A DNA stretch of 11,901 nt from positions 1 through 11,901 of the forward strand of contig DATGKK010000134.1 in assembly GCA_035294725.1 (NCBI GenBank), written 5' to 3'. Both the position numbers and the translations under genes were made by a program. This DNA comes from DATGKK01 sp035294725 (GTDB lineage Bacteria; Actinomycetota; Acidimicrobiia; Acidimicrobiales; Bog-793). A model generated the notes under the pieces. The model did no database searches. It had not been told where the DNA came from and saw only the letters and a list, made by a program, of their open reading frames with translations. Of the stretch, positions 6,165-11,901 are shown piece after piece. Numbering within the stretch: position 1 is the first letter of the stretch; each line of letters opens with the position of its first letter.

Positions 6165-7418
6165 GTGCCCGCCACACCGCTTGCCGAGTTGGGCGAGCGC
6201 GCGCGCACGGCGGCGCGTCGATTGGCCAGGGCGACGGCGGCGGAGAAGGACGAGGCGCTCACGAGAGCGGCGGACCTGCTCGCCGAGCGGTCGGCTGACG
6301 TGCTTGCGGCGAACGGCTCCGACGTCAGCCGCGCCGCTGAGAGCGGCGCCGACGAGGCGGTCCTCGACCGGCTCCGGCTCGACGGGCGCCGCCTCGAGCA
6401 GATGGCAGAGGGGCTGCGGGCCGTGGCGGCTCACCCGGACCCGGTCGGAGAGGTCGTCGAGGGCTGCACGCGTCCGAACGGCCTCGTCGTCGAGCGGGTC
6501 CGGGTGCCGCTCGGGGTCGTCGGCGTCATCTACGAGAACCGGCCGAACGTCACCGCGGATGCCGCCGCGCTCTGCCTCAAGGCCGGCAACGCCGCCCTGC
6601 TGCGCGGCTCGGGCGGCGCGCTCGCGTCCAACGTGGCGATCGTGGCCCTGATGCGCGAGGGGCTCGCAAAGGCGGGGCTCCCCGAGGACGGTGTGGTGCT
6701 CGTCGAGGACGTCTCCCACGAGGCGGCCCGTGCCTTCGTGCAGCTGAGCGGTGTCATCGACTGCCTCATCCCCCGCGGGGGCCCCGGCCTCGTCGAGATG
6801 GTGCGGGCGCAGGCCACCGTGCCGTTCGTCGTCGACGGCGACGGCAACTGCCACATCTACGTCGACCGGGCCGCCGACCTCGAGATGGCGAGGCGGATCG
6901 TCCTCAACGCGAAGCTGTCCCGGCCGAGCGTCTGCAACGCGGCGGAGTCGCTCGTGGTCCACACCGACGTCGCCCCGGCGTTCCTCTCCTCGGCTGGCCG
7001 CGCCCTGCTCGATGCGGGCGTGGAGCTGGTCGGCGACGAGCGGGCCCGCGCCCTGCTCCCCGAGATCGGGGTCGCGGGCGAGGACGACTTCGGCGCCGAG
7101 TTCCTCGGGCCGAAGATGTCAGTCGCCGTCGTCGACGACCTTGACGCTGCCATCGGGCACGTGCAGCGGTACTCGTCTGGCCACTCCGAGGCGATCGTGA
7201 CCGAGGACCTGCGTGCCGCCCGGCGGTTCGTGCGCGAGGTCGACGCGGCGGCCGTGCTCGTCAACGCCTCCACCCGCTTCGTCGACGGCGGCGAGCTCGG
7301 GCTCGGAGCGGAGGTGGGGATCTCCACCCAAAAGCTCCACGCTCGAGGGCCCATGGGCCTTCGCGAGCTGACGTCGGTGAAGTGGGTCGTCTACGGAGAA
7401 GGGCAGATCAGGACGTGA
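6165..7418 (+). CDS. proA: Gamma-glutamyl phosphate reductase
   Basis: Reduces gamma-glutamyl phosphate with NADPH to glutamate-5-semialdehyde, the second step of proline synthesis, using the unstable product of ProB. The 417-residue product has normal family length and the aldehyde-dehydrogenase-like fold. Signatures are GVIYENRPNVTADAAALC, LLRGSGGA, the catalytic Cys C257 in RPSVCNAAESLVVH, and the C-terminal STRFVDGGELGLGAEVGIST and GLRELTSVKWVVYGEGQIR. I take the GTG at 6165 as start: it follows a TANNNT box by six bases, the leaderless spacing, and gives a product of expected length. It lies 53 bases from the preceding gene. Its stop abuts the AAA+ gene, so moxR and coxE-like expression probably depends on this promoter. 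Confidence 0.96.
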   Translation: MPATPLAELGERARTAARRLARATAAEKDEALTRAADLLAERSADVLAANGSDVSRAAESGADEAVLDRLRLDGRRLEQMAEGLRAVAAHPDPVGEVVEGCTRPNGLVVERVRVPLGVVGVIYENRPNVTADAAALCLKAGNAALLRGSGGALASNVAIVALMREGLAKAGLPEDGVVLVEDVSHEAARAFVQLSGVIDCLIPRGGPGLVEMVRAQATVPFVVDGDGNCHIYVDRAADLEMARRIVLNAKLSRPSVCNAAESLVVHTDVAPAFLSSAGRALLDAGVELVGDERARALLPEIGVAGEDDFGAEFLGPKMSVAVVDDLDAAIGHVQRYSSGHSEAIVTEDLRAARRFVREVDAAAVLVNASTRFVDGGELGLGAEVGISTQKLHARGPMGLRELTSVKWVVYGEGQIRT

Positions 7419-7420
7419 GC

Positions 7421-8344
7421 ATGACAGAGGACCTACAGCAGGGAGCCCGCTTCGACTCGGTCGGCGCGGTGCGAGACGGCCTCGGGACCGTCGGCTATCT
7501 CGCCGACGACGGCCTCTCCGGCGTCGTCTACCTCGCCGACCGGCTCGGTAAGCCGGTGCTCGTGGAAGGCCCGGCCGGCACGGGCAAGACGGAGCTCGCG
7601 AAGTCGGTCGCCGCGCTGACCGGGGCCCGGCTCATCCGGCTGCAGTGCTACGAGGGTCTCGACGAGTCGAAGGCGCTCTACGAGTGGAACTACAAAAAGC
7701 AGCTCCTCCGCATCCAGGTGGAGCAGGGAGCCGGATGGGAGGAGATCGAGGAGGACATCTTCTCCGAGGACTTCCTGCTCTCCCGCCCGCTCCTCGAGGC
7801 GATCCGGGCCACCGATCCGGTCGTCCTTCTCATCGACGAGGTCGACCGGGTCGAGATCGAGACCGAGGCGCTCCTGCTCGAGATCCTCTCCGACTACCAG
7901 GTCTCGATCCCCGAGCTCGGCACCGTGACGGCCAACCAGATCCCGCTCGTCTTCCTCACGTCGAACAACACGCGGGAGCTCTCCGAGGCGCTCAAGCGGC
8001 GCTGCCTCTTCCTCCACCTCGACTACCCGTCGGTCGAGCGCGAGCGCGCCATCATCCTCGCCAAGGTCCCCGACATCACCGAGCAGCTGGCGGACCAGGT
8101 CGCGAGGATCGTCCGCTCGCTCCGCTCCCTCGACCTGAAAAAGCACCCCTCGATCTCCGAGACCCTCGACTGGGCTCGCACGCTCGTGCTGCTCGGCATC
8201 GAGTCCGTCGACGAGGAGACGGCCCGCTCCACGCTGCACCTGCTCCTCAAGTACCGCTCGGACATCGAGGCGGCCTCGAGGGAGCTCTCCTCGGCGACGG
8301 CCCAGGCCGCCACCGGCCCGTCGGCCGCGTCGGCGGCTGGCTGA
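7421..8344 (+). CDS. MoxR-family AAA+ ATPase (CoxD-like)
   Basis: A MoxR-class AAA+ ATPase of 307 residues. Such ATPases work as ring-shaped chaperones with a VWA partner, usually to mature or activate an enzyme complex; CoxD in carbon monoxide dehydrogenase clusters is the closest type I recognise. Visible are Walker A GPAGTGKT (50-57), the family-typical LQCYEGLD and YEWNYKKQLL, Walker B LLIDEVDR (136-143), sensor 1 at TSNNT (180-184), and the arginine-finger region LKRRCLFLHLDYP. It lacks the extra C-terminal domains of RavA. The ATG at 7421 has AGG eight bases upstream; a GTG at 7415 overlapping the proA stop (GTGA) is an alternative and would add two residues. The VWA gene starts 14 bases after its stop. 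Confidence 0.92.
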   Translation: MTEDLQQGARFDSVGAVRDGLGTVGYLADDGLSGVVYLADRLGKPVLVEGPAGTGKTELAKSVAALTGARLIRLQCYEGLDESKALYEWNYKKQLLRIQVEQGAGWEEIEEDIFSEDFLLSRPLLEAIRATDPVVLLIDEVDRVEIETEALLLEILSDYQVSIPELGTVTANQIPLVFLTSNNTRELSEALKRRCLFLHLDYPSVERERAIILAKVPDITEQLADQVARIVRSLRSLDLKKHPSISETLDWARTLVLLGIESVDEETARSTLHLLLKYRSDIEAASRELSSATAQAATGPSAASAAG

Positions 8345-8358
8345 GCGGCCGGCGCACC

Positions 8359-9870
8359 GTGCTCGACGTCCTCTCGGGCTTCGTCGCCGAGCTGCGCCGG
8401 TCAGGACTGCCGGTCTCGGTCACCGAGACCGCAGATGCCGCCGAGGCGATCCGGCACCTCCCGCTCGAGGACCGCCAGGCGATCAAGTACGCCCTCGGGG
8501 CGACGCTCGTGAAGTCCTCGGCGCACTGGCGGGCCTTCGACACGGCATTCGAGGTCTACTTCTCGATGCGAGGACCGCAGTACGGCATCGAGGGCGAGCG
8601 GCCGGGATCCCGAGGCGGGGCGGAGCAAGGGGCGGGCTCGGGCCGGGGGCAGGGGAGGGGAGAGGGCGAGTCGGGAGCGGGCGGGCTCGAGATGATGAGT
8701 CCGGAGGAGCTCGCCGCGATGCTCTACCGGGCCCTTCGCGACGGGGACCAGGGAATGCTCGCCGCCGTGGCCCGGCTCGCGGTCGGCCGCTTCGCCGGGA
8801 TGGAGCCGGGCCGCCCGGTCGGGGGCACCTACTACCTCTACCGGACGCTGCGCAACCTCGACCTCGACCGGGTCCTCGAGCGGCTCGTCGCCGAGGCCCG
8901 CTCCGCCGTCGAGGGCGGCCCGCTTGAGGAGAGCGGCACCGGTGCCCCGGTGCCAGGACCCATCCTTCGGGGCCGGGAGCTCGGACGGCTGACGGCGCTC
9001 GAGGAGCGGCTCCTCGAGGACGAGTACAAGGCTCGCATCGACGAGCTCCGGCGGGAGATCGAGGCAGAGATCCGGCGCCGCCTCGTCGCCGACCGAGGCG
9101 TCGAGGCCCTCGCCCGGTCGCTGCGCAAGCCGCTACCAGAGGACGTCGACTTCATGCACGCAACGCGCGACGAGCTCGTGCTCATGCGCCGGGCGATCCA
9201 GCCGCTCGCCCGCAAGCTGCAGGCCCGCCTCGCCCGCAAGCGGCGCCACCTGCGGCGGGGGGCGCTCGACTTCCGTTCGACGATGCGCCACTCCCTCTCC
9301 TATGGCGGCGTCCCGGCCGAGCCTCGCTTCCGCCACCCATGCCCGACCAAGCCGGAGATCTTCGTCGTCGCCGACATCTCGGGCTCCGTCGCGGCCTTCG
9401 CCCGTTTCACGCTCCACCTCGTGCACGCCATCGCCGCCCAGTTCTCGCAGGTGCGCAGCTTCGTCTTCATCGACGGGATCGACGAGGTGACCCGGATCTT
9501 CGAGGGCTCCGAGACCGTCGCGGAGGCCGTCCACCGGGTGAACCAGGAGGCCGACGTCGTCTGGGTGGACGGCCACTCCGACTACGGGCATGCCCTCGCC
9601 GTCTTCTTCCAACGCTGGGGCCGCGAGGTCGGCCCCAAGACGAGCATCATCCTGCTCGGGGACGCCCGCTCGAACTACCACGCCTCCGAGGCGTGGGTCG
9701 TAAAGGAGCTGCGCCGGCGGGCACGGCATCTGTACTGGCTCAACCCCGAGCCCCGGTCGTACTGGGGGAGCGGCGACTCCATCATCGAGCAGTACTCGCC
9801 GTTCTGCGACGGGGTCTACGAGTGCAGGAACCTGCGCCAGCTGGAGGCCTTCGTCGAGCACCTCGTGTGA
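8359..9870 (+). CDS. CoxE-like von Willebrand factor A domain protein
   Basis: VWA protein of 503 residues, the expected partner of the adjacent MoxR ATPase. A helical N-terminal part (1-74) is followed by a Gly/Glu/Arg-rich low-complexity linker (about 77-109), a charged helical middle (110-330), and a C-terminal VWA domain. The metal-binding (MIDAS) motif is intact: D339-x-S341-x-S343 (ADISGS), S407 in DGHSDYG, and D435 in GDARSN. The C-terminal YWLNPEP is typical of CoxE-like proteins. The frame is open far upstream, but that part overlaps the ATPase gene in another frame; the GTG at 8359 is the first start after the ATPase stop. No weak or strong ribosome binding site is clear, so coupled translation is likely. 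It is longer than common CoxE proteins because of the linker and helical middle. The substrate complex is not visible here. Confidence 0.9.
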   Translation: MLDVLSGFVAELRRSGLPVSVTETADAAEAIRHLPLEDRQAIKYALGATLVKSSAHWRAFDTAFEVYFSMRGPQYGIEGERPGSRGGAEQGAGSGRGQGRGEGESGAGGLEMMSPEELAAMLYRALRDGDQGMLAAVARLAVGRFAGMEPGRPVGGTYYLYRTLRNLDLDRVLERLVAEARSAVEGGPLEESGTGAPVPGPILRGRELGRLTALEERLLEDEYKARIDELRREIEAEIRRRLVADRGVEALARSLRKPLPEDVDFMHATRDELVLMRRAIQPLARKLQARLARKRRHLRRGALDFRSTMRHSLSYGGVPAEPRFRHPCPTKPEIFVVADISGSVAAFARFTLHLVHAIAAQFSQVRSFVFIDGIDEVTRIFEGSETVAEAVHRVNQEADVVWVDGHSDYGHALAVFFQRWGREVGPKTSIILLGDARSNYHASEAWVVKELRRRARHLYWLNPEPRSYWGSGDSIIEQYSPFCDGVYECRNLRQLEAFVEHLV

Positions 9871-9882
9871 GGGGGCCGGCGG

Positions 9883-9888
9883 TAGCCT
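9883..9888 (+). promoter_or_regulatory. Candidate -10 box of a leaderless phosphatase promoter
   Basis: TAGCCT ends seven bases before the GTG at 9896. The gap to the preceding stop is only 25 bases and contains no ribosome binding site in front of the GTG. The octamer GGTAGCCT is identical to that before proA. The -35 region would fall within the end of the VWA gene. Confidence 0.55.
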
Positions 9889-9895
9889 CGCCGCC

Positions 9896-10648
9896 GTGGA
9901 CTCGATGAGCGAGCGCGCCCGTTCGATCGCGCCCCGCACGAGGCTTGCCATCATCCGCCACGGCGAGGCGGTGAGCAACGCCGAGGACACCGTCGCCGGG
10001 CACGGCACCTGCCTTGGCCTCACCCCCCACGGCCGCCGCCAGGTGGAGGCGCTCGCGGCTCGGCTCCGGCGGACCGGTGAGCTCGACGGAGCCGCCGCCC
10101 TCTACACGAGCGTCCTGCCCCGGGCGATCGAGACGGCCGAGATCCTCGCCCCCGCCCTCGGCGGCCTTGCGATCGAGCGCACCTGCGACCTCTGCGAGCG
10201 CCACGTCGGTGAGGCGGACGGGCTTGCCTGGAGCGAGTACGAGGCCCGTTACGGACGCGAGATCCCGGGCGTCGACGACCACCGGGAGTTCTCACCGGGC
10301 GGGGAGAGCTGGGCGGGCTTCCTCGACCGCGCAGCGGCCGCCATGTGCGCCGTGATGGAGCGGCACCCCTCGAAGCTCGTCGTGATCGCCGGGCACGGCG
10401 GCCTCATCGGCGCCTCGGTGATCCGCTTTCTCGAGCTCCCGGCGAACGGCGCCGGCTTTCGCGGCTACGCCGACAACTCCTCGATCACCGAGTGGGAGTG
10501 GACCGGCGAGCGCTGGTGGTTCGTCCGCTACAACGACGCCGCCCACCTCGACGCCGCCGGATGGGGCCCCGAGGTGGGGCTGCGGCTCGCCCCTCCGGGG
10601 TGGGTGAGCGGGGAGGGCTCGCCGGCCCCGGCCGGTCAGCAGGCGTAG
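9896..10648 (+). CDS. Histidine phosphatase family protein (phosphoglycerate mutase-like)
   Basis: Member of the histidine phosphatase superfamily, 250 residues, cytosolic. The phospho-accepting histidine is H22 in the RHG motif (AIIRHGEAVSN), a second catalytic His is H167 in IAGHGG, and the arginine of SVLPRAIETAEIL and the acid in the CERHVGEADG region complete the usual pocket. Substrate cannot be told from sequence; the branch includes broad-specificity phosphatases and mutases, and I would not call it a glycolytic mutase. A Trp-rich C-terminal part (WEWTGERWWF) is followed by a Pro/Gly/Ala tail. GTG at 9896 is preferred because of the TANNNT box seven bases upstream; an ATG at 9905 would remove three residues. 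Its 3' end overlaps the convergent gene by 13 bases. Confidence 0.9.
   Translation: MDSMSERARSIAPRTRLAIIRHGEAVSNAEDTVAGHGTCLGLTPHGRRQVEALAARLRRTGELDGAAALYTSVLPRAIETAEILAPALGGLAIERTCDLCERHVGEADGLAWSEYEARYGREIPGVDDHREFSPGGESWAGFLDRAAAAMCAVMERHPSKLVVIAGHGGLIGASVIRFLELPANGAGFRGYADNSSITEWEWTGERWWFVRYNDAAHLDAAGWGPEVGLRLAPPGWVSGEGSPAPAGQQA
10622..10635. terminator. Hairpin at the convergent gene junction
   Basis: CCGGCC and GGCCGG form an almost complete palindrome (five to six pairs, loop of two to four bases) immediately after the stop codon of the - strand gene and inside the last codons of the phosphatase gene. There is no T-run on either side. It is the only structure I can see between the two converging genes and might act on both strands; evidence is weak. 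Confidence 0.3.
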
Positions 10649-11901
10649 TCCGGGTCGTACGGGTAGCCGTTGGCAGCGGGAGTCTCCTGGAGGAGCTGGA
10701 CCGTGCCCCCGGCGAAGTCGTAGCCGCCGCTGCACCACGGCGCCAGCGCGCTTGTGGGGAGGTAGCCGTACGAGCTCGGGTAGGGCGGCGAGGTCCAGAC
10801 GGCCCCCGCGATCCACAGCGGCAGCGGTCCGCCCGTCGGCACGTAGCTCCCGGTGATCGCGTCCCACTGCAGGGCCGTCGAGTAGACGCCCGGCGTCAGC
10901 CCGCCGTGGCGGAGGGCGTCGAGCGCGCCCTGGACCGTCTCGGCGTCGAGCGCCTGATCGCAGGACCACCACTCGCCGTCGGCCGCGTCGCTCCACTCGC
11001 CTGGCGCGCAGGCGTCGTTCTCGACATCGAGCCACCATCTCGTCGAGACGGCACCCTGCGACGTCGCGTAGGAGACCGCACGGACTGCCGCGTTGTAGCC
11101 GTAGTTGTAGGCGAGGCAACGCGCCTTCGCGGGAGCCGGCAGCTCCGAGCAGGAGCCGGCCGGCCCGCTCCAGTCGATGGTGGAGGCCGGCGAGGGCGAG
11201 TTGAGGAACAGGTACAGCTCGTAAGGGGGTGCCCCGCCCCCGGCCGGGAGGGTGGCACGGCGGGCCCATGCAACTTCTGCTGCGAGGCAGCTGTTGTCCG
11301 CCCCGACCGCCCACCCGTCCACGCCGACGACGGCGACGGTGTAGGCGGAGGTGCCGGCGGGGTCGCCGGGCGGCCCTGGCAGGGGCCCGGCGGCGGAGGA
11401 GCCGAGGTGTTGGCACTGGGGCCAGTTCACGTCGTAGCCGACCGCTCCCGGGGGGTACGGCCCGCCGCCCGCCCGCGCCACGACCGCAGCAGCGGCGATG
11501 GCGACGATGCGGAGGGGTCCGGTCTGGCGGGCGAGACCCCCTCGGGAGGGCACCCCGCCGGGCACGACGAAACCCCGGGCCGAGACCGCCCAGTACCCGA
11601 TCCCGGGCGCTGCGGTGATGCCGACCACCGGGCCCTTGCCGGCGAGACCGGCAGGCGGCTCGACGGCGGAGCTCGCATCACCGAAGGCTGCGGCCTCCCC
11701 GTTGCGCAGCATGATCCAGTACCCCTTGCCGTCCGCCGTCCGCACCATGCCGGCGGCTCCGACGCCGTCGGTCCGCGAGCGCAGGTCGCCGTAGAGCCTT
11801 GAGCCGCCGATCCGGAAGACGTCGCCGTTGGAGTTGACAACCCACCCGGCACGGCCGCTGCGCAGGACCGTGAAGCCGACGATCGGCAGGCGGGCTTTGA
11901 A
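10636..11901 (-). CDS. Probable secreted GYW-repeat protein with glycoside-hydrolase-like domain, 5'-partial
   Basis: The frame is open to the right edge, so the N-terminus, including any signal peptide, is outside; 421 residues are visible. Residues 1 to about 150 (11440-11901) hold degenerate repeats built around GWVVNSNGDVFRIG, GYWIMLRNGEAAAFGD and GYWAVSARGFVVPGG, each joined by a VVGI/VAIA strand. This is a propeller-like repeat type common in exported actinobacterial proteins. From about 155 (GYDVNWPQC) to the end is a glycoside-hydrolase-like TIM barrel related to GH25/DUF1906-type domains, with WWLDVEND (289-296), GVYSTALQWDAI and LWIAG. DVE could be the active-site acid pair, but activity is not proven. 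Eight cysteines in this domain, the last being the final residue, fit disulphide-bonded export. A cell-wall or polysaccharide role is inference. Confidence 0.85.
   Translation of the reverse strand, partial: FKARLPIVGFTVLRSGRAGWVVNSNGDVFRIGGSRLYGDLRSRTDGVGAAGMVRTADGKGYWIMLRNGEAAAFGDASSAVEPPAGLAGKGPVVGITAAPGIGYWAVSARGFVVPGGVPSRGGLARQTGPLRIVAIAAAAVVARAGGGPYPPGAVGYDVNWPQCQHLGSSAAGPLPGPPGDPAGTSAYTVAVVGVDGWAVGADNSCLAAEVAWARRATLPAGGGAPPYELYLFLNSPSPASTIDWSGPAGSCSELPAPAKARCLAYNYGYNAAVRAVSYATSQGAVSTRWWLDVENDACAPGEWSDAADGEWWSCDQALDAETVQGALDALRHGGLTPGVYSTALQWDAITGSYVPTGGPLPLWIAGAVWTSPPYPSSYGYLPTSALAPWCSGGYDFAGGTVQLLQETPAANGYPYDPDYAC

Noticed and set aside
4089..6962. Several long - strand frames (4089-5246, 4915-6177, 5883-6962)
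   Set aside because: They are antisense to proB, the unknown gene and proA, with Arg-, Gly- and Ala-rich translations typical of shadow frames.
7645..8358. Upstream extension of the VWA frame to 7645
   Set aside because: It lies within the AAA+ gene in another frame, and the added residues are Arg/Pro-rich shadow sequence.
11470..11520. Hydrophobic stretch IVAIAAAAVV in the last protein as a membrane segment or internal signal peptide
   Set aside because: It is short and aligns with the VVGI strand that recurs in the neighbouring repeats, so it is better read as part of a degenerate repeat.
10345..11802. 485-codon + strand frame opposite the last gene
   Set aside because: The - strand frame encodes recognisable repeats and a hydrolase-like domain; the + frame is Arg/Gly-rich without motifs and overlaps the phosphatase gene.
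1..11901. CRISPR arrays, tRNA or rRNA genes, insertion sequences, toxin-antitoxin or defence genes
   Set aside because: No spaced repeats, no tRNA-like fold, no transposase and no defence protein motifs were seen; the window is almost fully covered by ordinary coding genes.

Overview
The window is one continuous stretch of very GC-rich, gene-dense bacterial chromosome with a strong GC bias at third codon positions. The gene order RNase E/G - L21 - L27 - Obg - ProB - ProA is typical of Actinomycetota. The apparent use of leaderless promoters and the GYW-type repeats in the last protein fit that phylum, perhaps the Acidimicrobiia; the class assignment is inference. No mobile element, CRISPR array, tRNA or rRNA is visible, and base composition looks uniform, so nothing points to recent transfer.

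Layout. Bases 1-4053 hold an RNA-processing and ribosome-assembly block on the + strand: RNase E/G (5' end outside the window), rplU, rpmA, a YqgE/AlgH protein, and the GTPase gene obgE. The last four are packed with gaps of 8-14 bases. proB overlaps the end of obgE by four bases (GTGA). An unrecognised 288-residue protein follows (5245-6111), then proA (6165-7418). ProB and ProA together carry out the first two dedicated steps of proline synthesis from glutamate. A MoxR-family AAA+ ATPase and a CoxE-like von Willebrand A (VWA) protein follow proA with almost no spacing and probably act as a pair. A histidine phosphatase (9896-10648) ends the + strand run. The last gene is on the - strand, runs off the right edge, and encodes a probably exported protein with N-terminal GYW-type repeats and a C-terminal glycoside-hydrolase-like domain.

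Transcription. Four start codons (rplU, the unknown gene, proA, the phosphatase gene) sit 6-9 bases after a TANNNT hexamer and lack a ribosome binding site. This suggests four leaderless promoters that split the cluster into units: rplU-rpmA-yqgE-obgE-proB, the unknown gene, proA-moxR-coxE, and the phosphatase. Small GC-rich hairpins lie just before two of these promoters, and another lies at the convergent junction near 10630.

Most of the window is conventional housekeeping DNA. I do not see a convincing new multi-gene system. The points most worth a second look are an Obg whose guanine-recognition motif is SRAD instead of NKxD and which has an insertion between G2 and G3, the unrecognised gene between proB and proA, the AAA+/VWA pair with no visible substrate enzyme, and the leaderless promoter pattern.
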